Source: CAZAGT01 sp964484515
GTDB taxonomy: Bacteria > Desulfobacterota > DSM-4660 > Desulfatiglandales > HGW-15
Length of the DNA stretch: 11,032 nucleotides
Assembly (NCBI GenBank): GCA_964484515.1
Contig: CAZAGT010000164.1
Span: 1 to 11,032, forward strand
Direction: 5' to 3'
Within the stretch, counting starts at the first letter, position 1. Each line of letters opens with the position of its first letter. This document shows, piece by piece, positions 1 to 6,639 of this stretch. The notes beneath the pieces were generated by a model. It was not told the origin of the DNA, did no database searches, and worked only from the letters and a program-made list of their open reading frames with translations. Both the position numbers and the translations under genes were made by a program.

Positions 1-203
1 CTCAAACCATCACTTATCGCCAATTGGTGGCTGATCTAAATGGATAACCCTATAGAGGAATAATACTCTAAGTGCGCACTGTGGCTCAATCGATATCGAA
101 CTCATGGGCCCAAATGCATCTCAAGGCATGGAGAAATGCAAGTGAGAGACTATTTTTCCGTCGGACCATCGACGGGGGTGTTAAACGTGTGAGCTCGATT
201 AAA
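1..203. other. Intergenic stretch without a supported gene
   Basis: I see no gene here. An open frame runs from 72 into the end of the pstS-like gene on the opposite strand, but it has no recognisable domain, no good ribosome binding site and overlaps two stem-loops, so I read it as chance. A 6-bp inverted repeat (CCGTCG/CGACGG, about 158-175) is present, but it has no T-tract on the proper side for either strand. Confidence 0.4.
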
Positions 204-245
204 GATCCAAAGAAAGGCAGGCCGGTTGAACTCTCCCGACCCGCC
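204..245 (-). terminator. Rho-independent terminator of the pstS-like gene
   Basis: Read on the minus strand, GGCGGGTCGG pairs with CCGGCCTGCC over 10 positions around a 10-nt loop, followed directly by TTTCTTTGG. Two of the pairs are G-U on the minus strand and would be A-C mismatches on the plus strand, so the structure favours minus-strand RNA. It lies about 60 nt past the stop codon of the pstS-like gene, as expected for its terminator. Confidence 0.65.
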
Positions 246-272
246 GTATTGGGGTGTATGCCCGTTAGGGGT

Positions 273-298
273 AGCCGCCCTCAGACACGAGGGTGGCT
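273..298 (+). terminator. Possible plus-strand stem-loop terminator
   Basis: AGCCGCCCTC pairs with GAGGGTGGCT over 10 bp around the loop AGACAC. One pair is G-U on the plus strand and a mismatch on the minus strand, and the plus-strand tail is CCTTTTC. It could stop transcripts entering from the left and so insulate the pstS-like gene from antisense reading. No plus-strand gene is visible upstream in the window, so its role is uncertain. Confidence 0.4.
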
Positions 299-303
299 CC
301 TTT

Positions 304-1350
304 TCAGTCAAGGGAAGACAACGTCTGAAGCTTCTTGACAGCCCCGGCAAATTGACGTCGCTCTTCGTCCGGCATCGGGATCATCCCCTTTTCGGCCAGA
401 TAGCCGTCCGGGCCCCATGCCTTCTCACTGGTAAATTCCGCCAGATATTCCTTGATCCCCGGAATCGCATTTACATGCGCCTTCTTGACATAGAAGAACA
501 GCGGCCGTGAGAGCGGATATTCGCCTGAAGCGATCGCATCAAATTCGGGCTGCACGCCGTCGACGTATGATCCCTGGATCTTGTCCGTGTTCTGATCCAG
601 AAAGCTAAAGCCGAAGATCCCCACCGCGTTCGGGTTGGCCTGAAGCTTCTGGACGATCAGGTTGTCGTTCTCGCCCGCCTCAATGTAGGCACCATCCTCC
701 CGGATCGTGTGACAGACGGCCTTATAGCCCTTCTTGTCCTTGTCCTTCATCGCCTTGATCCAGGCAAAGTTCTTGGCACCACCTTCCATTGCCAGCTCCA
801 CAAAGGCATCCCGTGTCCCGGAGGTCGGCGGAGGACCAAGCACCTCGATCTTCCTATTCGGTAACGATCTGTTGACGTCCTTCCATGTCCGGTACGGGTT
901 CGGAACGAGCTTCTCGCCACCCTTCGGGTCTGGAACTTCCTTTGCCAGGGCCAGGAAGATATCCTTGCGAGTCAGCTTCAGCGGTTTGGCCTTTTTCGAG
1001 TTGGCGAGGACGATCCCGTCGTAGCCGATCTTGACTTCCACCACCTCTGTAACGCCGTTGCGGCGACAACGCTCCAACTCCGATTTCTTGATTCGTCGCG
1101 AGGCATTGGTGATGTCCGGATGCTCAACACCAACCCCGTCGCAAAACAACTTGAAGCCGCCCCCGGAACCGGTCGATTCGATCTTGGGGGTTTTGTAAGG
1201 CGTGGTCTTGCCGAACTGCTCCGCCACGACAGTCGCAAACGGATAAACCGTTGAAGAGCCCACGATGCTGATGTAATCTCGCGCATGGGCAGCCCCGGCC
1301 GTGAATAGAAACGCAAGGACACCGACTACGAATAATGATCTTCTGAACAT
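304..1350 (-). CDS. pstS: PstS-family phosphate-binding periplasmic protein
   Basis: This 348-residue protein is a substrate-binding component of the phosphate ABC transporter family: it captures phosphate in the periplasm and hands it to the PstCAB permease. Residues 1-23 form a signal peptide (basic start, hydrophobic core, cleavage after AHA). The mature protein opens with GSSTVYP (31-37), followed by STGSGGG (59-65) and TSGTRD (176-181), the serine/glycine and SGTR loops typical of PstS phosphate ligation. The length is normal for the family. The start is supported by a GGGAGG-type ribosome binding site about 8 nt upstream. No pstC, pstA, pstB, phoU or phoBR lies in the window, so it may be an orphan binding protein or separated from its transporter. 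Upstream are four phased CTAA repeats resembling a Pho box, and a terminator follows the gene. A related binding protein for another oxyanion cannot be excluded, but the ligand motifs favour phosphate. Confidence 0.9.
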   Translation of the reverse strand: MFRRSLFVVGVLAFLFTAGAAHARDYISIVGSSTVYPFATVVAEQFGKTTPYKTPKIESTGSGGGFKLFCDGVGVEHPDITNASRRIKKSELERCRRNGVTEVVEVKIGYDGIVLANSKKAKPLKLTRKDIFLALAKEVPDPKGGEKLVPNPYRTWKDVNRSLPNRKIEVLGPPPTSGTRDAFVELAMEGGAKNFAWIKAMKDKDKKGYKAVCHTIREDGAYIEAGENDNLIVQKLQANPNAVGIFGFSFLDQNTDKIQGSYVDGVQPEFDAIASGEYPLSRPLFFYVKKAHVNAIPGIKEYLAEFTSEKAWGPDGYLAEKGMIPMPDEERRQFAGAVKKLQTLSSLD

Positions 1351-1436
1351 CTCGTTTCCCTCCCACTCTCGAGTTTTTTTGGGGGTTCAAAACCCAGGAT
1401 TCCCTGTTTGATACGTGTAGAAATTTTGGGTTTTTG

Positions 1437-1475
1437 TATTAGGAGGGAGCTAGGGCATCATTAGCATTTTGTTAG
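1437..1475 (-). promoter_or_regulatory. Pho-box-like array of four 11-nt phased repeats
   Basis: On the minus strand the hexamers CTAACA, CTAATG, CTAGCT and CTAATA begin exactly 11 nt apart, each separated by 5 nt. The array ends about 87 nt upstream of the pstS-like start codon. PhoB/PhoP response regulators bind direct repeats with 11-nt periodicity, and Bacillus PhoP uses TTAACA-like hexamers in groups of four. The period and the downstream gene fit phosphate-responsive control. The hexamer itself differs from the enteric CTGTCAT consensus, so the identity of the regulator is inferred. Confidence 0.5.
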
Positions 1476-1489
1476 ACCCTTCAATCCGC

Positions 1490-1527
1490 CGGAAAACAGA
1501 GAACCCCGGGCTCAGGCACGGGGTTCT
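1490..1527 (-). terminator. Terminator of the mscS-like gene
   Basis: A perfect 9-bp stem (AGAACCCCG / CGGGGTTCT) encloses a 10-nt loop. On the minus strand it is followed by CTGTTTTCC, a short and imperfect T-tract. It lies about 45 nt past the stop codon of the mscS-like gene and before the pstS promoter region, so it should separate the two same-strand genes. Confidence 0.55.
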
Positions 1528-1539
1528 AGCGTGGCGTCT

Positions 1540-1565
1540 GGCGTCCCTACCCCTGCTGGGGCGCC
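1540..1565 (+). repeat. GC-rich inverted repeat beside the mscS stop
   Basis: GGCGTCCC and GGGGCGCC can pair over 8 positions (one G-T) around a 10-nt loop, immediately downstream of the mscS-like stop codon. The G-U pair forms on plus-strand RNA only. It has no T-tract of its own. It may be a secondary structure accompanying the terminator at 1490-1527, or may have no role. Confidence 0.3.
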
Positions 1566-1572
1566 TCCGTTT

Positions 1573-2391
1573 TCAGGCCTCAGAGGCTTCGGATATCATA
1601 TGGACGACCTGTTGCGGGAAGGGAATCTCGATGTCGTTCTTGTCAAAGGCCTCTTTAATGCTACGTGTGAGATCGAACCGGACAGACCAGTAATCCTCCC
1701 GTTTGACCCACGGACGCACGACGAAATTCACGCTCGAGTCGGCCAGCTCCGAGACAGCGACCTGGGGAGCCGGGTCAGGTTGGATCCGCGAGTCTGCCTT
1801 GATCAAGTCCATAATCACGTCATGCGCCTTTTGCATGTCCGAGCTGTAGCCGATCCCGATGACCAGGTCGATCCGCCGGTTCTCGAAGGCAGTGACGTTT
1901 TTGATCGTATCCCCGAAGAGCTTGCCGTTCGGTATCAATATCTTGACGTTATCCGGCGTCGCCAGGATGGTGGTGAAAAGCTGGATCTCCTTGACGGTCC
2001 CGGACTCGCCGGCGCCGATGATGAAGTCACCGGTCTTGAAGGGCCGCAAGACGAGGATCAGGATCCCGGCCGCAAAATTGGCCAAGGACCCCTGGAGGGC
2101 AAAGCCGATGGCGAACCCGGCCGCGCCGAGCACCGCTACAAATGATGCCGTCTGGATACCGAATTTGGCCAACGCCGCCAGGATTGTAAAGGTCAGGATC
2201 AGGAAATAGGTCAGGCTGGCGAAAAATGAGATGATCGAAGGCTCAGCGTTGGATTTCGTCATTATCCTCCTGACGATTTTGCGCCCCACGCCGGCGGCAA
2301 TACGGCCGAGGACAAGAATCAGAATCGCGCCTATGATTTTCAGGCCGTACGTCGACACGTAGAAAACGAGTTGATTGCTTGCAGATTCCAT
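1573..2391 (-). CDS. mscS: MscS-family small mechanosensitive ion channel
   Basis: This 272-residue inner-membrane protein is a small-conductance mechanosensitive channel that opens under membrane tension to release solutes during hypo-osmotic shock. Membrane segments fall near residues 10-32 and 55-77, followed by the pore-lining TM3 at about 80-115. TM3 carries the family signature around VLGAAGFAIGFALQGSL (87-103) and a RPF motif (116-118) leading into the beta domain. The rest (about 120-265) is the cytoplasmic MscS vestibule. The length is close to E. coli MscS, so this is the minimal type without extra N-terminal domains. AGGAGG lies 5 nt before the ATG. It has its own upstream region with a hairpin and its own terminator, so it is probably a single-gene unit. 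The family call is secure; gating properties cannot be read from sequence. Confidence 0.95.
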   Translation of the reverse strand: MESASNQLVFYVSTYGLKIIGAILILVLGRIAAGVGRKIVRRIMTKSNAEPSIISFFASLTYFLILTFTILAALAKFGIQTASFVAVLGAAGFAIGFALQGSLANFAAGILILVLRPFKTGDFIIGAGESGTVKEIQLFTTILATPDNVKILIPNGKLFGDTIKNVTAFENRRIDLVIGIGYSSDMQKAHDVIMDLIKADSRIQPDPAPQVAVSELADSSVNFVVRPWVKREDYWSVRFDLTRSIKEAFDKNDIEIPFPQQVVHMISEASEA

Positions 2392-2481
2392 CTTTTCCTC
2401 CTTTTGCTGTATGTTCGCCCTAGGTTAAGTGGTCATCGTTCACAGTTCCGAGTTGCGGTCCGCCAATTGGTCTCTAACACT

Positions 2482-2509
2482 CGAATGGAGCGAAAACGCT
2501 CCCTATTCG
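2482..2509. repeat. Interrupted inverted repeat upstream of the mscS-like gene
   Basis: GGAGCG-AAAA-CGCTCC forms a perfect 6-bp stem with a tetraloop. It is extended by CGAAT and ATTCG arms with a 2-nt bulge on one side, giving 11 pairs. It lies about 90-120 nt upstream of the mscS start codon, so it could be an operator or a 5'-leader structure. On the minus strand no T-tract follows it, which argues against a terminator. Confidence 0.4.
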
Positions 2510-2576
2510 TTGTCTGTTGTCAAAGACGAAGTAATGCGTTACCCTCATCCCTCGTCACTGCGGCATAGGCAAAAGG

Positions 2577-2597
2577 CACGAGGCGCGAGGACCGAGG
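2577..2597 (+). repeat. Three tandem heptamers ending CGAGG
   Basis: CACGAGG, CGCGAGG and ACCGAGG follow each other without gaps; only the first two bases of each unit vary. The tract sits in the stretch between the Nramp-like and mscS-like genes (2392-2821), which holds no supported gene. A long plus-strand open frame crosses it but looks like a translation of low-complexity DNA. Confidence 0.4.
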
Positions 2598-2730
2598 CAA
2601 AGAAACAGAAGAAGACCCTTTCGTTGCTTTCTCTCATCTCTCCAATCTCAAACCTAACGCTCGAAAATCTGTCCGCCTCATTCCTTGGGATTTCTTTACC
2701 TTCACTTCTCGCGGCTCAGCCACCACCCTT

Positions 2731-2745
2731 CGGGGCGGGTCCCCG
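2731..2745. repeat. GC-rich hairpin downstream of the Nramp-like gene
   Basis: CGGGG and CCCCG pair over 5 bp around a 5-nt loop. An overlapping alternative on the minus strand pairs CCGCCC with GGGTGG around CGAA. It lies about 75-100 nt past the stop of the Nramp-like gene. No T-tract follows on the minus strand, so a factor-independent terminator is not well supported. Confidence 0.3.
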
Positions 2746-2821
2746 GTTTCGGAAGCCTTGCATCTGGACATTTTCCATCAGCCTCTGAACATTCGGTTTT
2801 TTGACCGCTTCGCAAGGTGGT

Positions 2822-4285
2822 TCAATTCCCCAGGTACTTAGCCCACATCTGCGTCACCGATACCGCCGAAGCGAGCGTCAGGAGGGCGGCGGTAATGATC
2901 ATGCCTACGAACGCCACCTTCCCCATCCGATACGCCTTGGGCAGTGACGCATCGAGCCAGAGGGTACCGAAACTCACTAACATGATCCCAATATTGGTGG
3001 AGATCATGGCCGCGATATCCATCATGGTGACCGGCTTCATCCCCGTCCATAACATGAATATCGACGCCACCCCGATGTAAATGCCCACGTAGATGAAGAC
3101 CTTGCGGTAGGGAGTCCGCCGGACTGCAGGGAAGAGGGCGCCCAAGAACTCATGGTTGAGGCGGGCGTAAAGTTCGGGGATGGCATAAAGGGTCCCCCAG
3201 AGGGCGGCCAGGATCGTCACATAGTACACCGGCACCATGACCGGACTGAGTTGTTCCCAGATGGCCTTCTGATGAGACAGCAGGACATAGCCGCCAGGCA
3301 GGAGTTGGCGGGGATGAAGTACGGCTGCCCCCGCCATTAAGAAGGCGCTGGTGACAAAGAAGAGGACGAAGGCACCAAGCGCGATATCCCAGCGGATCGT
3401 GGTTAAGTGGATATTGGCCTTTCGTATCTGTTCCTTATCCGGTGGAAGGAAAACCGGCCCTTTTTTGCGCGCGAAATCCCGTATCTCTTCGATCTCGGGC
3501 GAGCTGCTCATTCCCCAACCATGAAGGGCGGCCCAGTGGGCATACACGACGTAGAGGCTCATGCCCCCGCCAATGTAGCCGAACACGGTGGCGAGTTCCA
3601 ACGGCTTGGAACGTCCCACGAAGTTGGGGTCCGCCTGTACCCAATCAGGGTAGGGAGGCACGTAGCCGAAGGAGAAAGTCCCTTTTACGAATTCCAGCAA
3701 GGATGGGGAGCTTATCAGGGCGCCGATCAAGGTTCCCAGAACCAACACCCCGCAGATGATGATCTGCTGTTGCTCCAGTCTCGTAAAGCTGCCGCCGATG
3801 CCGAGGCCGATGGCACCTGCCGCAAAGATCGTGGCCCACACCTTCAAGTTACCAAAGCCTAAGATAGTCTTTAAGAGGCCGCCACACGCCCCGGCAATGG
3901 CCGACACGAAGAACGGAGCAATCATCCAGCCGATAACGAGGATGAACCAGAGAAACCAGCCCCTGGGTCCGGGTATCCGCGCCCAGGCATCACCCAGGAA
4001 TTCGCCGGTAATCACAGTATAACGGCCAATGCCGTATTCCAGGACGAGGTTCTTGGACAAACAGGCCAGGAGTACGATCCACATAAGACTGTAAGCGGAC
4101 CAGGCCCCGGTGCGCACCGCCAGGATCGTTTCACCGCCTCCCACGGAAACCGAAGCCACGATGGCCGCCGGTCCGAAAAAGGCCAAGTATCCCCAAACCT
4201 TCTTCGCCGAGAACTTCTCCGTGAACAGTTTGTCGGGCTCCGGAAAAGAAAAGCTCCTGCTTGTATCTCCTTGTTGTCCTGCCAT
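2822..4285 (-). CDS. Divergent Nramp-family transporter lacking canonical metal-site motifs
   Basis: This 487-residue polytopic membrane protein is related to the Nramp (natural resistance-associated macrophage protein) family of proton-coupled divalent metal transporters. The first membrane segment starts FFGPAAIVASVSVGGGET (36-53) and is followed by the amphipathic LMWIVLLACLSKNLVLEYG region, matching the family's TM1-TM2 layout. About eleven hydrophobic segments are visible. The metal-binding signatures are replaced: where canonical proteins have DPGN in TM1, this one has a GGGET run (49-53), and where TM6 normally reads MPHVVYLH, this one reads SLYVVYAH (243-250). A soluble insertion (about 259-298) separates TM6 and TM7. 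GGAGG lies 7 nt before the ATG. The substrate is therefore unlikely to be the usual Mn2+ or Fe2+ handled by the DPGN/Met site, and I leave it open. It appears to be a single-gene unit, diverging from the sigma-factor operon. Confidence 0.85.
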   Translation of the reverse strand: MAGQQGDTSRSFSFPEPDKLFTEKFSAKKVWGYLAFFGPAAIVASVSVGGGETILAVRTGAWSAYSLMWIVLLACLSKNLVLEYGIGRYTVITGEFLGDAWARIPGPRGWFLWFILVIGWMIAPFFVSAIAGACGGLLKTILGFGNLKVWATIFAAGAIGLGIGGSFTRLEQQQIIICGVLVLGTLIGALISSPSLLEFVKGTFSFGYVPPYPDWVQADPNFVGRSKPLELATVFGYIGGGMSLYVVYAHWAALHGWGMSSSPEIEEIRDFARKKGPVFLPPDKEQIRKANIHLTTIRWDIALGAFVLFFVTSAFLMAGAAVLHPRQLLPGGYVLLSHQKAIWEQLSPVMVPVYYVTILAALWGTLYAIPELYARLNHEFLGALFPAVRRTPYRKVFIYVGIYIGVASIFMLWTGMKPVTMMDIAAMISTNIGIMLVSFGTLWLDASLPKAYRMGKVAFVGMIITAALLTLASAVSVTQMWAKYLGN

Positions 4286-4806
4286 GTCCCTACCTCCCTG
4301 CCAAATGGTGAGCCCCAGAGTTTTTAGCCAATTCTCGCTAAGGATCTTTCTGGTCGGGATATGAAACGCAATCGACGGTTAAATTGAGATTTGAAGCTCG
4401 GGCGTGACCCGCATGGTCGCCTGAAAGAGGCGCTGATGAGTTGTGGGGGATGAAATGAGCCTTCATGGATCTCAAGCGTCCTCAGAGCCTTGCGGCATCG
4501 GCTAAAGGTCCGTGGTTCAAGGCCGGGTAGGATTATGTACTAATTCCAAATGTAATCGCCCATTTTAAACACAAATCCGAGTCGATCTCAACCAGTTTGT
4601 AAGCGATCGAAATCGGGTCAAACAGGCAAGATATCTGTGTTCCCATCAGAAACACCGCAGGACAAAAGAGCAAGAACGCTCGAGGCCCGCCGTCCTTTGT
4701 CGGCTGTTGAAACGAGCTACTCAACTCTGAGTTTATCTTTCGTCACAAAGTGAGATATAATCCAATCTGTTGAAATCTCAAACTGGGCGCTTGGCTCAGA
4801 TTCGGT
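4286..4806. other. Divergent intergenic region without a supported gene
   Basis: This stretch separates the Nramp-like gene (minus) from the sigma operon (plus) and must contain the Nramp-like promoter, though I could not single out convincing -35 and -10 boxes. A 63-codon minus-strand frame (4533-4724) has no recognisable domain and no clear ribosome binding site. A short hairpin CGCCT-GAAAG-AGGCG lies at 4418-4432. Confidence 0.4.
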
Positions 4807-4834
4807 GAAACTTTTTGAGGTGAAGGCTGTCTAA
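4807..4834 (+). promoter_or_regulatory. ECF-type promoter P1 of the sigma/anti-sigma operon
   Basis: GAAACTT (4807-4813), 16 nt, then TCTAA (4830-4834). This matches the group-4 sigma layout (E. coli sigma-E: GGAACTT, 16 nt, TCTGA). The same element with identical spacing stands before the VIT/VWA gene at 6640-6667; both share AACTTTTTG after the first two bases and TGTCTAAG at the -10. Transcription should begin near 4841, leaving a leader of more than 110 nt. The sigma factor encoded just downstream is the obvious reader, so this would be autoregulation. Confidence 0.75.
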
Positions 4835-4865
4835 GTCAAATAGATGCGTAGTACTCCGGGTGGAT

Positions 4866-4925
4866 AGGCTGAAGGTGGAAGGCCGATCGGAAGCCATAAC
4901 GTCCAATGACATGGAACTTCAGCCT
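4866..4925 (+). other. Potential stem in the sigma-operon leader
   Basis: AGGCTGAAG (4866-4874) and CTTCAGCCT (4917-4925) form a perfect 9-bp inverted repeat enclosing 42 nt, within the untranslated leader predicted from promoter P1. The loop can form smaller GC pairs (for example GGC with GCC). The right arm contains GGAACTT, which resembles a -35 box but has no TCTAA at the correct distance. A regulatory leader role is inferred only. Confidence 0.35.
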
Positions 4926-4978
4926 TCAATGTGGAAACCTGGGCAGTTCCGTAGATGCGGAAAAAGGAGACCAAGCAG

Positions 4979-5563
4979 GTGCATCCACCTGAGGCCGATG
5001 CCGTCTTGATCAGGGCCTTTCAGGCAGGCGACAAGACGGCATTTGACGAGCTCGTCCTGCGGCACAAGGATGAATTGTTTAATCTGATATACCGGTTTCT
5101 AGGCGACCTTGAGGAGGCCAATGACTGTGCACAGGATGTCTTCATCAAGGTCTACAGGGGGCTGAAAGGATTTAGGTTTGAATCCGCATTCGCAACCTGG
5201 CTTTACCGAATTGCCGTCAATACGTGTAAGAACAGGTTCAAGTCGTCGGCATATCGATGGCGGAAGAGCGGTGTCCCCATAGAGAGTTCACGCGGCTCGG
5301 AGGACGGGAATCCATCTGTGGTCGTAAAAAACGGTTCTCCATCCCCGCTCCATGAACTTGAAAGAAAGGAGCGCTCAAGACTGATTCAGGAGGCTATCCG
5401 CGATTTGCCCGAAGAGCAGAATAGGGTCGTTGTACTCCGTGATATCCAGGGACGGACCTATCAAGAAATTGCGGCGATTACCGGTTTGAATCTTGGGACG
5501 GTGAAGTCAAGGCTCGCCCGGGGGCGGTTGGAGATCAAGAAAAAACTGGAAGGGATGATCTAA
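4979..5563 (+). CDS. ECF-subfamily RNA polymerase sigma factor
   Basis: This protein of 194 residues is a sigma-70 family, extracytoplasmic-function sigma factor that directs RNA polymerase to a dedicated promoter set. Region 2 spans about 20-90, with AFDELVLRHKDELFNLIYRF (21-40), DCAQDVFIKVY (49-59, core binding and -10 recognition) and ATWLYRIAVNTCKNR (72-86). A basic, poorly conserved linker follows (91-133). Region 4 spans about 134-190, with LPEEQNRVVVLRDIQGRTYQEIA and the helix-turn-helix ending GTVKSRLARGR (173-183) that reads the -35 box. I chose the GTG at 4979 because AAGGAG (4964-4969) lies 9 nt before it; the in-frame ATG at 4955 would add eight residues but has no ribosome binding site. 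The stop codon directly abuts the ATG of the anti-sigma gene, implying translational coupling. It probably recognises P1 and P2. Confidence 0.93.
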   Translation: MHPPEADAVLIRAFQAGDKTAFDELVLRHKDELFNLIYRFLGDLEEANDCAQDVFIKVYRGLKGFRFESAFATWLYRIAVNTCKNRFKSSAYRWRKSGVPIESSRGSEDGNPSVVVKNGSPSPLHELERKERSRLIQEAIRDLPEEQNRVVVLRDIQGRTYQEIAAITGLNLGTVKSRLARGRLEIKKKLEGMI

Positions 5564-6580
5564 ATGGAATGTGCCGACATCAAGGCGCTCATGTCGGAAT
5601 ACCTTGACGACGCCCTCGACCCTCGCACAAAGGAAGCCCTGGATGAGCACATTTCCACATGTGGGTCTTGCGAGAAGGAGCTGGGTGCACTGAAGGCCGT
5701 CATCCATGAATTGGGTTCGCTCAAACCCAAGGCAGCCCCGGACGATTTCCTCGACAGACTCCACGAGCGTCTTGAGCGAGGCACCATCCTTGAAAGGGTG
5801 AGACGTAAGCTCTTTTCTCCTTTTCACATCAAATTCCCCTTGGAGTTGGCCGGGGCGGCGTTGGTAGCGGTGCTCGTCTTTGCTGTCCTAAATGTCCAGC
5901 TGGCCCAGAGGGGGACGGCGCCGCGCTCGGACGTCTTTGGTCCGGCGGGGGTCGCCGAATCAGTCCGTGCAAAGCCGATGGAACAGGCCTTCAAGAAGGA
6001 GAGTAAGGCGGATGCGCCCCCTGTCCCTGTGACCCCTTCCGGACGGATGCCCGGCAAAGATGCTGTGATGGCCGGGAAACAGACGACGAAGACGGCGCCG
6101 CCGCCCGACTCCCTCGAGCCGAAGCAACGGCGGTCATCTCAGTCTGCGGATACGCTCATCGAACTGGCCGTCTTGATTAGACCAAAGGATCGTGAGGTCC
6201 GTATTGCCAGTGAGCCGGCCTCCGACGAATACGCCGAGCGTAAGGCGCCGAGCGTTGCCGAAGAAAGGGCATTGGCGCCGGCGTCCGAGGGGCTGAGTTC
6301 GCTGAAAGGCGGGACCACCCGGGAAGCCGCCGATACGGATGCCCTGTTGGTGCGCATTCAGGGTCTGATTAAAGACGCGGAGGGTCAGATCGTCGCCGTT
6401 TCCCGTGACGAGCGCACAAAACGATTGAAACGGGTCACCGCCCGGATCCCCACGTCTAATTACAGCACCTTTGCCGAGGCATTAAGCCGGTTGACGACCT
6501 TTCAGAAACGCCTGCCCCAGCCCACGAATAGGAATGCGGAGACGATCCGGATCGGAATCACGTTTGTCTATCCCGAGTGA
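5564..6580 (+). CDS. Zinc-finger anti-sigma factor with periplasmic DUF4349-like domain
   Basis: This 338-residue single-pass membrane protein likely holds the adjacent ECF sigma factor inactive. The N-terminal cytoplasmic part has the anti-sigma zinc-finger pattern: C3, H29, C33 and C36 (DEHISTCGSC), followed by a helical stretch to about 85. One hydrophobic segment follows at about 93-115 (LELAGAALVAVLVFAVLNV). The periplasmic part has a long Pro/Ala/Lys-rich linker (about 116-195) and a C-terminal region (about 196-338) with the flow of DUF4349: LIKDAEGQIVAVS (268-280), VTARIPTSNYSTFAEALSRL (291-310), then a beta strand ending ITFVYPE. That domain is the likely sensor or the target of regulated proteolysis. 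The start codon immediately follows the sigma stop codon. The zinc-finger and topology calls are firm; the DUF4349 resemblance is by eye. Confidence 0.87.
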   Translation: MECADIKALMSEYLDDALDPRTKEALDEHISTCGSCEKELGALKAVIHELGSLKPKAAPDDFLDRLHERLERGTILERVRRKLFSPFHIKFPLELAGAALVAVLVFAVLNVQLAQRGTAPRSDVFGPAGVAESVRAKPMEQAFKKESKADAPPVPVTPSGRMPGKDAVMAGKQTTKTAPPPDSLEPKQRRSSQSADTLIELAVLIRPKDREVRIASEPASDEYAERKAPSVAEERALAPASEGLSSLKGGTTREAADTDALLVRIQGLIKDAEGQIVAVSRDERTKRLKRVTARIPTSNYSTFAEALSRLTTFQKRLPQPTNRNAETIRIGITFVYPE

Positions 6581-6639
6581 TCCCGCCTGCATTGAAAACG
6601 TCCTAATATCGATGCCTTAAAGATCATGTCGCACTCCCG

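Noticed and set aside
72..338. 88-codon plus-strand open frame at the left edge
   Set aside because: No recognisable domain or ribosome binding site; it crosses two stem-loops and runs into the antisense of the pstS-like gene.
18..2471. Identical CGCCAATTGGT at 18-28 and 2461-2471
   Set aside because: An 11-base match is expected several times by chance in a window this size.
2429..2788. 119-codon plus-strand open frame between the mscS-like and Nramp-like genes
   Set aside because: Low-complexity translation across repeats and hairpins, no domain and no supporting start signal.
2800..2835. GGTTCAATTCC resembling a tRNA T-loop
   Set aside because: The flanking bases do not form a T-stem and it overlaps the end of the Nramp-like coding sequence; no cloverleaf is present.
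4433..4475. CTGATGAG followed by GAAA, resembling a hammerhead ribozyme core
   Set aside because: The 12 nt between the two motifs cannot form stem II, and no U-H cleavage position follows the possible stem III.
4533..4724. 63-codon minus-strand open frame in the divergent intergenic region
   Set aside because: No family resemblance and no clear ribosome binding site; not enough to call a gene.
4913..4940. GGAACTT close to the sigma gene start as a second ECF promoter
   Set aside because: No TCTAA-like -10 box at 15-17 nt; the motif is better explained as an arm of the leader inverted repeat, and P1 matches far better.
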